This document shows positions 1 to 14,146 of a DNA stretch of 64,000 bases, piece by piece. Every line of letters begins with the position of its first letter. Positions within the stretch are counted from its first letter, which is position 1. The DNA is from Phytophthora colocasiae. Taxonomy: Eukaryota; Oomycota; Peronosporomycetes; Peronosporales; Peronosporaceae. Where the stretch lies: positions 1 to 64,000 of the forward strand of contig JAGKQI010000060.1 in NCBI GenBank assembly GCA_018806915.1, in the 5' to 3' direction. The notes below the pieces were generated by a model that saw only the letters and a list, made by a program, of their open reading frames with translations, was not told where the DNA came from and ran no database searches. Made by a program: the position numbers and the translations under genes.

Positions 1-1786
1 AACGCGTGGGCAATGGCTGGTTGAGGTGTCCACATGGGCATCAGCTTGTGCGACAAACAGAACAGCAGCAGAAAAGAAAGCGGCACCGATCATTGTCAGC
101 TGATGAAGTGGAGGTTGGTTTGAGCTTGAGGTGGCAAATTTGAAAGTAATTGTCGAGGAGGCTTAGCGCTCACTGTCCGTAAGCTGTTCAACAAAGTCGA
201 AGCATTCCGGACTCGCGAGAGTACATGTAAGCCCTCTTACGCTTATACTGCTGTAGAGCAATCTTTGATCGTTTGACACATCTTCAACGAACTTCGACAT
301 TTATCCGCTTGTAATCATATCAAAATCCAAGAAGAAACAGCGCCAACTGTGTAAGCTTACAGTTCTTAAGAGGAAGACAGCGATCTGGCGCTGACGACGA
401 ATTTCGAGTCATGAGATGTGACCGTTGTACATGTGCGATCGGCGGCACAGTTTGTAAGGAGCATAATGCTCAGCATATGCGTATTTCTTCCAGAAGAACG
501 AGTTCGCAATGCTCAAAGGATCTGTTCTACGATAGCACATGCACATTTTACCTTTACGAGCGTTTCCATAGTAGCAACGGGTATTATAGTCAGAGGTGAA
601 GCATAGCTTTTACGAGTGGATAGGCACGCACGATATTGGTATCAGGATACTTTACATTTCGAGGTCGAATGATTCGACCTTACGACAATTTAAAGTATCA
701 TTGTTTATCCTTGCTTTAAGGATGTAGTCACGTTATTGTATTGTAAGCTTAGAAAAAGTCCACAGAGGACGAGCGATAAAGACCGATTGATGCCTATTCG
801 ATACATCGATAGGCGAACGCGAGATACATGAAGCTCAATCGTTCCATTGCGGCATTAATTCAATTTTACGCATGCCTGAAAGTAGTTTCTTTCCAGCACC
901 AAGGTAAAAGTATTAACAAGTATTGGTAGATCGTTTGCTGTGTGTTGACTTTTGGAGACCAGGGCCAGAAAATACTGTAATGGCATGTAAAATGCTACAA
1001 GATATTCCAGACTTACTGAGCTTTTTGCACTACAAAGGAAACAAAAGTACACAGATAAACTAATATGCAACTTCGTACATGTATTATCTTTTTGTCGTGC
1101 ACTCCTGCTTGATAACCTGTAGAGTACTGCCCCAACTCCTGAGGCAGATGGGGTTTACATTCCAGTGACTGTTTTAAACTGGATGATGGACGCTCGAGCT
1201 GAGGCTAGAAGAGATCGAATGCACGATACACTGAAACATTGCACAAAATGGAAAACTGCCTGAGATTTCCCACCTGTGTATGTACACATACGACTTGCGC
1301 TTGTGGCCTGTAAACGGTAGATCACCGGCAACACGAGTAGTGGTTGTGCAGTATTGTGAGTTTTCTCTTGTGCTTCATACAATATTTTAATCGGCACTTG
1401 CTCTTGGATTTACACATACTCTGTCATAGATCTTAAAGTACTTTAAGTTCATGCAAGTTATATTGCCCTTATAAAAGGAAACTACTAGCGAAAGGCAGCC
1501 ATGACTTCATTATGAATAGAACTTGAGGACACTCACCAACACGGCGGCGTGAGATATGTAGGTTATTTGGCGAGAGTATTGTGATCCAAATCAAATACAA
1601 CATCATTTTGTAACTTACCTAAGTACGTCATATATCGCCTAAATATATAGATGTTATCATGCTGCTTGTAGTTTAACTTCAAGTTGCAATTAAATGCACA
1701 CGATCTGTAAGAGGCGTTAGTCGCCATCCACGACGTCGTTCGCTAACTGTCCTCAGAAAGCGATACCGCACTTTCCTCCGACAGCT
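1..1786. other. No recognised gene
   Basis: Only short open frames (about 80 codons or fewer) occur on either strand, with no domain I recognise and no clear repeat structure. It is probably intergenic or old decayed sequence. Confidence 0.5.
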
Positions 1787-2949
1787 TCATTGCTCGGTCT
1801 TGGTCTTCTTCCTGCAGCTGGAGTTCTTCCTGCGCAATCTCTCAGGCATTGCTCGTTGCGACTTCAGCAATGCACGGGGCACAAAACTCCGTCGCTTCTC
1901 TAACAGGTGTACACGTTGGTCTGGAGCCAGCACCTGCAAAGCACGTTTCTTGATGCGGCACCGAGGACACACGCGGCCTGTTCCGCCCGAGCTCTTGCAT
2001 GGTTTTACGGTCCAACAGTCCAAATGTCTTGTGACGCTACACTCGACGAAGGTGACCCCTTCTCGATTCAGAGCCGCCTCAGACATCTTCCGCTTGTGCT
2101 CTTCAACCACAGCGGTCACCATGATGAAATCGTCCAAGTCGCTGCTATTACGACGCAAGCGCGGAATACCGAAAAGCTTCTTCGCTATGTGCGCGCAAAT
2201 TCGATCTGTCGAGAGAACGAGAGCCATTGGTTCGCGATCGCGTGCAGTGACATGTTCGACAACAACTCGTTGTGGCCGTCTTGGAAGTCGAAGAACCCGC
2301 GCACGTAGCACTCCACTTGGCCTGCTGTCGTCTCGCGGTAGAGCGAACAGATAGATCGGTTACCACGTTCCACGCCGTGCGGAGTCGGAGAAGCTCGGGA
2401 TCTGAGAGAACGCCACGGAGTGCTGCAAGTGGAACCCACACGCTCACCATGTAAAGTGTGCGTGATCCCCGTGGCCTCAACGCATATGTAGTCGCGTGGG
2501 TCGGCATCAGTGTACAGCGACCAGTTGATGCTCACGTGGCGAAACGGATCGTCCACACTGGGCCGTACGATATCGTGAAGTACCTTGCGGTCGACAACAC
2601 CGTCGTGTGTGCAGTTGGATTTGATCTTCATGGACTGCTCGGTGGGGGCCACAATGGCATACATGACGTCGTCAAGATTTCCTTTCATAGACCCAAGCAG
2701 GAGCAGTGACGGGGTAGTAGGCATGGCTTTGGATCGTGGACGTTCCTTGTAAACTCGGATGCTATCTTTGCGTCGAAGCTCCTTCCAAGCTCTGGAATCT
2801 GCGTATCCGTCTTTGGTCACTAGCACAGTACTGCACTGTGCCAAGTTGTGCTGGGTGAGGGTCTCGGTGAGCTCCACCAGCATGTTTTCCTCTTGAACGG
2901 AGATCTCTAATTGGGGCAACAGCCCAGCGATGGTATTCAGAGACGGCAT
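1787..2949 (-). pseudogene. START/FYVE-like family protein, frameshifted copy
   Basis: The frame from the ATG at 2949-2947 reads as the N-terminal half of the START-like family found intact at 23.8, 26.2, 49.9 and 51.4 kb. It keeps the family blocks VTKDGYADSRAWKELRRKD, SLLLLGSMKGNLDDVMY and VECYVRGFFDF. Between about 2445 and 2390 a stretch is out of frame; one of the other frames restores the expected block ending HSVAFSQIPSF, so two shifts compensate. The frame stops at 2185, and the zinc-finger end continues in another minus frame down to 1787. There the VCPRC pair remains, but the first CxxC is damaged. The last CxxC (CAPC) is only in a third frame, which also has an internal stop. The frame is also open upstream to an ATG at 3141, but the family similarity begins at 2949. 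Pseudogene is the simplest reading, though sequence error could explain part of it. Confidence 0.8.
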
Positions 2950-4006
2950 CTCTCGGATGTGTCTAGAAGCGAGCAAATTGGATACTGGTAATCGAGCAAG
3001 CGGATACTTGCAGTTGTGCTGGCCCAAAAGTTCGTTAAAAGACGCCTGTCGGAGCACGTTGTGTGGCCAGTCGAGCACAATGTCGGTGAACTGACCACAC
3101 GCTTGTGACGAGAGATGGGCAAGATCATATCGATCATACATGAGTCATAATTTTAAAGACCTAACAGCGAGGCCGTGGTGAGAGAGTGCTGTTCAGTTGC
3201 TTCATTTGCCCGCTAGACCCGTGTCTGAGTCCAATCACGTCGGAGAACGTCTACTGATCACGGTCTAGCGCTCAGCGCGTTTTCACCGCGTTTGCTCTGC
3301 ATTGCAAGCCCCAATTGTATTCTCTATGATTCCCTCGTTTGCATGGATCGGATTCAATTGTGGCTAGGAAGTATTTGTGATCCAAGGATATAAACTATCG
3401 GACAGGCAAGCAGCTTTTCCGACCGCAACCTAGGTTTCCGCCAGCTTGAGGATAGATCACGCCAATTCAAGTGGAATCCCATAATCGTAGTATGCCCCGT
3501 CAACGTACACCGTCGGATAATGAACTCAGTTCAGTCTACAATAATGTTCATTTGGTGGGAAAGTGGCAGTCGTCTAATTAAGTCCACAAGATCTTGGTCC
3601 TTGCGATAATAGCTTGTCAGTTTTGGCTACAATTTAATGCAGCATAATGATAACATCCGTCCACTTAGGGACGACAGTTCAGGTATAAACAGTTGATGTT
3701 CACTGGTATGGCACGCGCAGCCGTAGTCACGCCATCCACATGCTATCTAGTGATCCATGCTACTGAGTTTGTTGGACATGAAATGCAGCTGAGCGAGCAT
3801 GGGACACCGGCGATCAATTCCTATCAGCACTAGTACATGTGCATGTACACATCGCATTGCATTGAATGAGCCATTTACTCCACAGGAAGTCGAGTATTGA
3901 TCGACTACTAGGTGCATTACACAGTTGAACCTGAAGCTTGACGCCCCTTGCTGGCAAGTATGAACGAACGAGTACTACTAACTAAGCTACCGTCGCAAAG
4001 CTGATT
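2950..4006. other. Intergenic, no recognised gene
   Basis: This is the 5' flank of the minus-strand START-FYVE copy, running up to the target duplication of the Gypsy element. I see no coding signal or repeat apart from the open N-terminal extension up to 3141. Confidence 0.5.
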
Positions 4007-4010
4007 GTAT

Positions 4011-5003
4011 TGTGGACAAATATCAACATTCATTCGTGAAGAGCGGCTTTCGTTGGAAGAAGTTCGGGAAGCAGTGATAATTGACCTCACTGGCGACAGT
4101 GACGCGGACACCAGTTAATCGGAAATTGCAGAAAGATAGTGGAGACCTTGAAGTTGAAGATCAGTGACTTTCGAAGATCGCAATGGGAGGAAATGACACA
4201 GCACTCAGACAAAAGCGCAAGGACACAGTGGAGCAGAGAGGCGAGGCGACATGAACAACAAGGCAATGAACGGAGGAGAAGCAGCACCCAAGGAGTCGCC
4301 GAGGAGGATCCTGACGGTGGCAGTGCACTATACTTAGGACTGAGGTGTAGAGATAGCGGGGCTACGGTAGTTAGGAGAGGCGCTCTGTGGCGTGCGGCTG
4401 GCCGTCAAAACTCTCAGTTACGATTGTTGCTGCTGACCGTGCAGAGTTAAGTAACTGAAGTGATTTGACGCGTGAAGAGTGCAGGCGACTGAGTCGAAGC
4501 TTCACCCAACAGCATTTTGAGGGTTATCTGGGAGTGGCACTTGTTCTGCGGTGTATTGTGCGCTGACCGGCGAGGACCTCTGGGAGTAATACGCTCAGGA
4601 GGCACGGAGTTCTGAGGTACACGGACAATGAGGATGCATGCGTTAAAAGTGCTTGGCGGGAACGCGGCTAGTAAAATCAAACCGCGCAGTTGGCAGGTGC
4701 TTATCGATAGCGTCTCGACTAGAGAGTGTTCACTTCGAACTTCAATGTGGTGTTGCATTCATCTTGTATAGTGTTAGCATGTTGTATATATTGGGATTAG
4801 CACGAGGACAAAGCTACAGATCTACCCAAGACTGTAGTTGCTACAAAACGTCCTCTCCTAGCCGTCTCTACTGGACAATGTCCGCCCGGGGCATCCCTCT
4901 CTGGTGACCGTGCTGACTTCTAGTTCCTGCTTGCGTGGACCACTGGCTCCCTTCGAAGTTGGAACTCATTCACGGCGTAAAGAAAGGAATGTAAAGCCGA
5001 GCA
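4011..5003 (+). repeat. 5' LTR of element 1
   Basis: It starts TGTGGACAAATATC and ends ...GCCGAGCA. The sequence right after it (TGGTGAGTCATTACAG) matches the one after the 5' LTR of element 2 (TGGTGGTCATTACAG) and is the likely primer-binding site; I could not assign the tRNA. Its first 110 bases contain an open frame ending EAVIIDLTGDSDADTS. Confidence 0.9.
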
Positions 5004-5387
5004 TGGTGAGTCATTACAGGGGCTTTCTGGGGCGGAAACGTTTGCAATAATGGGTAGGACTTTGCGGAAGCCCCTAGTCACAGTGGGCAGAACCATAAGC
5101 GGGGACATCCTGTACTGGGGATGTGGAGTGCAATACTGGCACTAGATACAACACATGGTCCTATCCAGGTTCAGAAGTTGGAAGTATGCAGGCTAATAAG
5201 GCATCTGTATCAGACACAGACACAGAGGCTGAGAGCCATTTACTGAGTTCCTAAGCACTGCACAGGTTTGAACAGAATTAGATATTGACACGGAAAAGCA
5301 CGGATACTGAACATACGGATGAGTTTTTGTATTACAGAAGTACACGGACACGGACACGGATAAGGTAAAGTTTATTAGCTGAAGAGC

Positions 5388-7420
5388 ATGGTTCAATCAG
5401 ATCGGCTAGTGCTGCACGGGACGAGCGAGCTGAGAAGAGCGATGCTTCGTTTCATGACCTTGCCAGTGGCTGAGGCGGCACATGTATCTGCAGGCCCAGG
5501 AATAAGCTCACGGAGGAGGAAAGCAAGTTCCACAAGCGGCCCTGCATGACGCGGGAGGGGAAACTCGACACCGCTGGCAGCAAGTCTACGAGCAACGGCG
5601 AGTCAGACTCCACGAGCAAAGCCCGGTGGAAGCGGAGAAAAGCAGCTCTGATGGGTATTACGTACCGGTCTCCGGAGGAGGACAACAAGCACTCGGTAGC
5701 AACTCCAGTTGTACCAGCTTGCCCGGGGCAGCAGCAAGTCCCTGGGGTAACGGTTACGGAGGCGGTGAGACGGTGGTGACAACAGGTAACAATGGTGACG
5801 GGTCAATGAGAACCAGGGTCAGGACAACGCTGGAAACGGTGTTGGTGATACTGGACAGGGACAGAAGCAGCAAGAAACAGTACCGGTAGGAGGCGGAGCA
5901 GGGTAGGTAGGCCCCTGTGGATCAAAGCAGCGATGGCACTAATTCACCTGTACCACCAACTCCACTCTGGTACAAGTTGCGCCCACAGTTCTTCGCAGTA
6001 CACCGCAAGCACCTCACAGTGGATGTACCCAGACACCGACCCGGAGTAAGAAGTTGCGTCCGCCGAAGTTCTGGGCTCTAGGAGAAGACCAAAAGTTACA
6101 GTCAAAAGCTGATGGATTGAAGGCCGTCCCGAGGAATGAACTGCGTCGTCAAACAGCTATACTTGCACACTGAGTGGCGTGAACATGAAGTCTTCATTGA
6201 GATTGGTGGCAAGTCTAGAAGGTGAAACTCTCATGTAGGTAATGACACGGTGGAAAGATGCGTTCAGCAGGCGTGGGGAAAAGACCAGAGACGATTTGGC
6301 AACCTGGAGTCGGATGACATGAAGAGGATCGCTACATGGTTAAAGACGCTCGAATCCAGAAGTAGGTGGCGAAGACTAAGACAGCGACGTCAACGCAACG
6401 AGGAGACCGTCGCTTGGTAGAGTACGCGCAAAGTTACGGGAGATTGCGTCGAGACGAGATCCAGTGGACGAAGAATGGCCCTAGCCGACTCCAGTTCTTG
6501 TCGGGGAGTGAGCTAACGCCTTGGTGCTCACCTCTGGTACAGGGACACCGACCGACTACGCTGAACGAGGCAGTGAACTTCGCGGTGAGATCAAGTTGGC
6601 GATGGTACGGAGAGGGAGCTACGGTGTTTGATCTTGGCGACGGCGACATGCGGGTCCGCGGCGAGCGGAACGGCATCAGCCGGTGCTACACACCGACGGC
6701 GTTGGTCCCTAACCTGGCAACAGATTCAGCAGGTCTCGACGGCAGGTGGAAACTTGGGGACTAAATTGGTGACTGGCTACGACACGGTTGGCTTAGCTAC
6801 ATGTGGACCTCCACCCAGATGGCTACGATACGTTGAAGGACGGCTAATGGTACCTCAAGGTGGCACTGTACTTCAAAGTGGAAGCCAGTTATGAACGCAG
6901 TAATCCCAGCAGTGATACCGGCTTGTACCGGAAGAGGCCCGACAGCAAGTCATAGCAGCCAATACGATAACTGGCAAGACGCGCACAGACGCGACATGGG
7001 ACTCAGAACCGGCAGCAGAACTCTTCGAACCAACGTGACGGATGACTGTTCAATGTGCAAACAATGAGCTCAGCAGACCATTAGACGCGTACTACAGATG
7101 GAAGCTCAAGAGATCACGTTGCAGCCTCAACTGGCAGCAGTCTCAGCAACAGCGGGGTGGAATGGTGTGGCCGAAAATGTGGAACTCCTGAACCACTGAG
7201 AACCAAGGAAGACCGACTTGTGGCGTAATCCACCAGCGAGTATCTGGACAGACGATCACAGCAGCAGCAGCCACAGCAAGAGCAAGTCTACAGCACACGG
7301 CCAGATTGATATGTGCTTCTATTGTCATGGTTATGGACACCCACGCTCACGCGCGTGTGCCCTCTCAGGAAGGAAGACAAAGAGGAGTCAGTCCAGTGGT
7401 GAACCAGAGCGGTGAGATAC
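5388..7420 (+). pseudogene. gag of element 1 (broken)
   Basis: The ATG at 5388 opens a reading that parallels the gag start of element 2 (SASAARDERAE in both). Around 6366-6640 a frame carries RRLVEYAQSYGRLRRDE and the VQGHRPTTLNEAV block, the capsid-like retrotransposon gag domain, also seen in element 2. At about 7310-7355 a frame reads CFYCHGYGHPRSRAC, a CCHC zinc knuckle with one extra residue before the last cysteine. Many frame changes separate these blocks, so no complete Gag can be made. Confidence 0.75.
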
Positions 7421-9585
7421 CAGGCAACCAAGCCACCACCGGAAGCTACGGGAAACGGTCAGCGGATGTAGGGGCCCCGGCCCAGCATCAGCGCATCAAG
7501 CCCACTGGGAGAGGGAAGGAAACAGGTGAGCACGGCAATCAGGCGACAGGGGACCAAGAACGGCATAGTGAAGTTCCAGCTGACAGATGCAGTGACGGCA
7601 CCTGGAGGACTGGCGCAACTGTGGAATAATGGAGGCCCGGTTGGCCGGACAGGCAAGAGGAAAGCGGAAGAGAGAAAGCGGGCGCTGTGGAGTACAGATC
7701 CAGTCCACGAGGACAGTGGAAATCGTCCCAACTGGCTCAGGATGAGAACGGCGCGGCGTGGCACCGAGCGTAACAGTAGGTGTGCGGCCAGAAGATACTA
7801 CGCTGCACCGGCGATGTGCAATACTGGTACAAACGGCGGTGACCGAACAAGAAGATAAGGAGGAACGACGAAGAACAACGGACGCGGGACACGACAGAAA
7901 GTAAGCGACGTCGCGTGCATTTTGAAATTACAGACAGGTTGGACAATGGGGATGGCGGAACCACGGCAGACAGCGCAGATGGCCTGGTGAAACAGGTCGA
8001 CATATGCCAACAGATGGAATTTCTACGCTACACCCAGGCCTACCAACGGCATACGGATCAAGTGACACTGAGGAACTGGTGCAGCACGAGTCATCTACAA
8101 GAAGTCTGGAACTGGCACTGATGAAGTTACTGTCGAGGAACCGACGACCAAGATGGACCGAATGTATGGACTTGGACGCCGAAGAGCCAAGAGAATGCGG
8201 ACGCTTACCGATGGAAGAAACAAAGTCCGGACCAAGAAACTACTGAAGGAACTTTCGCCAGAAGCCCAGAAGTACTGATCACTGGGGATCAGGCGGAAGC
8301 TCATAACGGGACACAGCAGATTCTCAGACGGAGATGAAGGTCTCGAAGATAGTGTCCACGAGCAAGGGTCTCTTACAGCTTACGGGCAAGCACAACTTGA
8401 AGACGGGATGTCAGTGAAGCGGAAGCGCTGAACGTCGAGTGGAAACGAAAGAGTGCTAGCACGACAAACACGGAAGAGAACGACACGGAGCCGTGCGACT
8501 GGCCGAGAAATCACGACGGAGGGTACCTCTACAGTGACAGAACCTCAAGACGGGACAGCTCCCACCTGACACTCGAGAAGTTTCAGACCGTGACGATCAA
8601 CCACGGGATCTGGCAGGTGAAGCAACTGGAAGGGATGACATCGTGCACGTACGGGCTGTAAGCCACTGAACTCCAGAAAGAGACGACAAAGAGGAAAAAC
8701 GGAGTACGGAAGGCCCATTACGCTAAAGAACAGGAGGGAACTTCAGCACCGTGACGCACAGTTCGAAGAAGTTACCCACCCAATAGCTATTACCAGTATG
8801 ACGAACACTGTTCGACGGACACACGGCCGAGCGAGTTTGCGATACGAGTTCAGAGGCCAGAAGGAACTGAGTGCATTGAACCAGCGATCAAGTCTAAGCG
8901 AGGTGAAAGCGACCAAGAACCAGTTGTAAGCGATTACGAAAGACTTACGAGTATCACAGCCAGAACTGCACGTGCTGTACGTGCATAGCTCCGAGTGTGG
9001 CAGTCAAGCAGATAGAGCGGCAGTGCACAACAGGAAGCTTGCGAGCAGTACTGAAGCCCAAGCAGGTTGACCAGCTACACGACGTAACCCGCTTCATGGT
9101 TAACGCTCAGAGTTGCCAAGCTTCGTGACGGTGTGGAAGCTTGATACTGGAGCGCAGTACCCAGTGTAGGCAGGCAGGAAGTTGGCGGCAAGATAGCTGT
9201 AACAGGTTGAAAGTACCACCTCCAGTTGACTGCAACATGGAAGGCTTTAGTGGCGTAGGCTGCTAAAACAAGTTATTGGTGTTTATCGGTTCGTGTTATG
9301 GACCACAGTACACTCACAGAGTATGACAGGTCAGACAGCTCGCCATTGTGTGGACCCATTAGTGGTGACACGGAGAAGATTTCCTAGTGTGGCGAAGCAC
9401 TGGATGTACGATCACGGTGTGAAGATCGACTTTGTTTCCAGCGACAGATGAAGTGGTATGAGAATGACGTCAAGAAGGTCGTACCGTTCACTGGCATTGG
9501 AGCCATAACAGCGAGAACGGGTGCGCCAAGATCAGATTACGCTCAAGAAGACGCGAATCAGAACACAGCAACGCTGTCATAACGC

Positions 9586-11421
9586 GTGGAAGTTTCAGTC
9601 CCAGAAGCTGATGGCACAGTGGGTCTCTTTATACCCAAGAAGCGGAAGGAGCCGTACCTGTTAGTGGCACCGACATTGGTCACCAGTGAAGTCGAGAGGA
9701 AGGTGAAGGTACCGATATTGAATCTGGTTGGCAAGACAGAAGGAAGGTTACCGAGTAAGGAGATGCTTGGCACTTGGACACCTCTGGATGACGAGATGGA
9801 AGTGTACTGGAACTTGGAGGCGAACTTGATCGTGAAACGTGTGAGTCAATGGTTGGACGAACTGTCAGGTGTAGAAGAGAGAAACCCTTCTCAAGTAATG
9901 AGGAGACTTTGGAACTTCGGTGACATGGACGACAGCAAGAACCAAGGAGTTGTTGATCAAGTTACTGAGGAACTACCCGGAGCTCTTGGAACCGAAGGAA
10001 GGATGCCCACCAGCAACTACGCTAGGAGTGGAACACCAGCGTCAACACGGGTGGACGCCACCGATCAAGATGACATACGCACCCAGAAGATACTCTCAAA
10101 GGTCTGAGCAAGAAGGTGATTGATGAAGAAGTCCAGAAAGATGCCTACACGACGGAGTCATTGTTGAAGAAGGCACGGGAGCTTGAGGGATTCCCGGTTG
10201 TTACCTCGTACGGAAGAAGGATGGCACGGTTCGGTTTTGTATCGACTACAGCAGTTGTTGAACAACATTACCAAGAAAAGATGTCTCCATCCACTCCCAC
10301 GGATTGATGATGCATTTGGACACACTATGCGGAGCCCGACAGATACTTTCGAGTTTGGATCTACATGCTGGATACTGGCAAAGGAAATTTACCCGTCGCT
10401 GGAAGTGACAAGGCGAAGACTGGTTTCAGTCACTCGGCAGGGGCTGTTTCAATTCGTCAGAATGCCATTTGGTTTCAGCAAATGCACCTGGCACATTTCC
10501 AGAGGATTGATGGATGCCAGTACTCAGAAGGGACTTACGTGGCGGAGTTGTCTAGTTTATTTGGATGATGTAATTATCTTTACGGCGGAGAAGGATCTAG
10601 TTTCGAGGCATGTGGTGGAACTGGCATACGTGTATTGGGAACGTCTGGCGAGGGCCGGATTGTCTTGTTGAAGCCGAAGAAAGTGCAGTTTCGCGATGAC
10701 GAAGGCTGGAAATATCTCGATCACGAGCTTGGACGAGAAGGCATCACGTCCTTTGGATCATCCTTGGTAGACTACGGTCAGACGATTTGCCGCGTTCCCG
10801 AAGAACCCTGACGAAGGGGTGCGAAGATTCGGGGTGACATCTGGCTGAGATGATATTACAGACGGTTTGTACCACGGCATTTTTTTGGAACGCGGTCAGG
10901 CGGCACCTCTGACGAGGCTGTTGCGTAAGAGCTCGGAATGGGGATTGAGGGCCCGACCAGCAGCAGGCGTTCCAGTTTTGAAGGCGGAGTTGACGGAGAG
11001 ACCGCTGTTGCGGTGTATCGGCGGACTTCTCGAAGCCATTCAAGTTGAAGTCACAGATGCCTCCAGTGGTAGGATTGGGAGCAGCGTTGATGCAGGGACC
11101 AAGGTGCACGGTGACCAACCTGTATTGCTTATGCGTCCAAGGTGAACTCACCCACAGTCGCGAAGTATGGGATCACGGACCTGGAGTGTGCGGCAATGGT
11201 AATTTGGGCCGTTAAGCTCTCTCCGCCCGTACCTATATAGACGTAGATTTGAATTGGTGACGGATCATTCCTGGCGCTCGCTTACCTCATGAAGAAGAAG
11301 GACCTCACTGGGAAGGCCATACAGATGGGCACTGCAAATTGCAGGAGGTTCTGACTTTCGGATTCACCTACCGACCTGGATCTACGAATGTGGTGGCGGA
11401 CGCGCTGTCACGGAGCGCCAC
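9586..11421 (+). pseudogene. pol of element 1: reverse transcriptase and RNase H (broken)
   Basis: The open frame from 9586 is the region preceding reverse transcriptase; a protease active site was not recognised. Near 10040-10300 the frames carry the YSQRSEQE, GFPVV and KDGTVRF-type N-terminal blocks of Gypsy reverse transcriptase. At 10440-10480 lies GLFQFVRMPFGFS, and at about 10550-10583 the catalytic LVYLDDVIIFT with its two aspartates. The connection and RNase H follow: KVNSPTVAKYGITDLECAA near 11135-11200, LAYLMKKKDLTGKA near 11280-11320, and the terminal YRPGSTNVVADALSR near 11365-11415. The order and motifs are diagnostic of Ty3/Gypsy. Frameshifts and stops occur throughout. Confidence 0.85.
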
Positions 11422-11899
11422 GTGAGGACTGTCGCGGCATGAACAGGCGGAAGAACAGGAGAGAGGATACCGCGATCTACTGCAGTCACGGCACCGGCAT
11501 AGAACAATGAACGTACAGTTAGCGAGAGGTGAACAGCTCAGTGGGGTACAAAAACTTCCCGTACCTCTAGGAAGTTGACAGCAGCTGAGACGACAAGTAA
11601 CAGGAATAACACCGACGGTGACGAACAGTACTGAGAAAACGAGATACTCCAGATGATCGGAAGCTCGAGTGACACAGTAAACATTAGTGACAATTCGGAC
11701 AAGCTGACGGACGAGGAGATCAAGACCCCACCAGAAAGAAGAACCGAAGATGGTACACAAAGCGATTGTCGGGCAATGAACGGCACCAATTCGTTGATTA
11801 ACGTAATGGTCAAGCGCGATGGATCGTGTTACTTACGTGAAACGGATGGATCATTGCGAGTGGTGTTACCGGCATCATTACAGGCAAAAAAGCACTGCG

Positions 11900-12630
11900 G
11901 GAAGCACACGATTCAATTTACGCAAATGTAGCACTTGTGGAACGCCACAGACCTACGGAAGACTCGAGGAAGATATACTGGTGGACGAAACAGGAGAGAC
12001 CGAAGTAAAGTCACTGAGTTCGAAGTTTGCAGGGACTGTGCGACGAAAACGGCAAGCCGAAGGCAGTCCATGCACCTCCAACTACGGAGCTTCTAGGAGT
12101 TGGTGCTGTGCTGAGGCCATTGCACAGATGGGCACTCGATGTGGCAGGCCACTACCGGTCACTGGACGAGGAACCGCTACGTTGTGCTACGCTGTTGACT
12201 ATGCCAGTAGATACGCAGTGATATGATAAAAAGACGACACCAAGTCACACGGGCAGAAGATAATCGCACGCTTTTTGGTGGAACGAATTGTTGGAGTACA
12301 TGGACCGATGCCCGAGAACTGATCATGCGATGGTGCTCCGAGCTCAATGGACTGGGTGGTAACTCCGGTTGATACAATTGCTGAAAGGCGCGAAGCGCAG
12401 ACCAGAAGCCTGGCATAACACCGTATCGTCCGATGTTGCTGGGTTTAGTGGAGCGGTACCACAAGATCCTGGAAGGAACATGGTAACGGCTCAAAGTACG
12501 TCAGAGAATGAGAAACAGAACGACTGGGACGACTGGATCCCCACTGTGCAATGTAATAACGCGTACAACGGAGCTCGACACACCCCAGGGACTACCGAAG
12601 CTACTCAGTTCCTAATGAACTAATGATGGG
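11900..12630 (+). pseudogene. Integrase of element 1 (broken)
   Basis: A remnant CxxC zinc-binding pair lies near 12027. The core follows with RWALDVAG (first catalytic aspartate) and then AVDYASRYAVI (second aspartate) in a neighbouring frame up to 12226. Further on, weak blocks such as GLVERYHK near 12435-12470 match the glutamate-containing end of the core. Several frame changes and stops make it non-functional as written. Confidence 0.75.
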
Positions 12631-13826
12631 GAGACGGCTGAGGGCACGCGGAATGAACTTTGTTGAGAGCAAGTCAGGTACAGCATGAATTGAAGGTTGG
12701 CCCGAATACCACCGGAAACTGGTATTGACGAAACAGCATGGGGTCAGCAGCAAGGATCGCCGAAGCCCAGGCATTAGAGAAAGACCAGCTGCAGAAGAGA
12801 ACGATACTACGCGAGCCACAAAGTAGAGGAACAACGTGCATTTCAAGGTTGGAGTACATGGTTTTGGATCTTCAGACCGCCACGTGGAACGAGGGTGACA
12901 GAAGGCACTCGCTCACCAATGGATCGGACCTGGCGAAGGTATCATACGACCGATGAGAGGGTTTTGACAACTGGATTGTGGTACGTCGCTCAGAAGACAT
13001 CTGAGAGAAAGAGAGCTAGTGGCCCATTGCAGCTTTCATAGTCTGCTTACTACCGACCTCGCGAGTCAATTAGCAGTGGTGGCAGACCAAATACTGGAGG
13101 AAGATCTAGCCAAGGACGACGAGCTCTTTGAAAGGGTGGAGGCCAAGAACTGAAGGACCCGAAGAGGAACGGTGACTCAAGGAACCAACCACTGTAAAAT
13201 ACCAGTTCTGTGTACAGTCGTAGAGCAACACCAGCAGGACGTCGAGACGACAGGTGAAGTAATGATGACGCAAGGCAGCTTAACTACGGAACCCGTTGAA
13301 CGTTTGTCAACGGCGACGACAGGAAGAACGAGTCACTCAATGCGGATGAAGATGCAAGATATAGTCAACCAGAAGCCACGGAAATTGCTGCAACGTCCTC
13401 AGGAGTGTAGCCAACACGATAGCAGGGCGCTCAACGCCCAGCAGGTGAACAGTCAGTTGGTAGTGAGAAGACGCTGACGGCGACGACGCTGCGATCGACT
13501 ACAACTACACCTACAGCCTTCAAGATGACGAATAACGCAGCGGCAGAGAAGGCGCGATGGCGCCAGAGTGCACGGCGACAACCAGCAGGAACAAGCGGCG
13601 AAGCGGCGTGCAGAGACAGCGGCACGTGAAAGCACGAGCATAGCAAAACAGAAGTGCTCTTCGTGATCCGACCGACGCGAAAGCAGAAGTCGATACGATG
13701 TGGTCCAGCTTTGCAGATTGCAGGATACTGGAAAGTGCTACAGAAACGCCGTCAAAAACGTTAACGAGGAAGTTGGGTTGACAACAACAACGACCAGGAG
13801 AGAGGCTCGGAAGACAGATCTACGTC

Positions 13827-14146
13827 ATGGTGACGCAGCACCAAAGGGATGGGATTTACGTTAGCTACTTCGAGGACAGGGGCACTCGCGATGCGCCGTC
13901 ACCAGCTAAGACCATCATGGAGGAGGCTACTGCTGGAACCGTTATTGAACGAGGACAACGAAAAGTCAGGAACTGTAAAGCTGTGCAGGTAAAGAGAGGG
14001 CACGCAGTACCGAGTGAGTACCAAGATCGATTGTGTGGACCAGTGGTACAGCCAGCCTTCAGCTCAGCAGCTCAGCAGTTTGAGAGATACTGTTTGACCA
14101 AAAGAAGGAAAGATCGTGGACAGTCATCTTCAGGCGCGGGATAGCG
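13827..14146 (+). pseudogene. C-terminal tail of the element 1 polyprotein
   Basis: This stretch (GQRKVRN, GPVVQPA, AQQFER blocks) is homologous to the end of the long C-terminal frame of element 2 (GQRKVRN, GPVVAAW, AQQFEQLLDEGKVED). It runs straight into the 3' LTR, whose first bases encode VWT in both elements. The region 12630-13827 upstream is charged, repetitive and without recognised domains. Confidence 0.6.

Noticed and set aside
1800..2354. 184-codon plus-strand open frame
   Set aside because: It lies opposite the START-FYVE pseudogene, whose family blocks are all on the minus strand.
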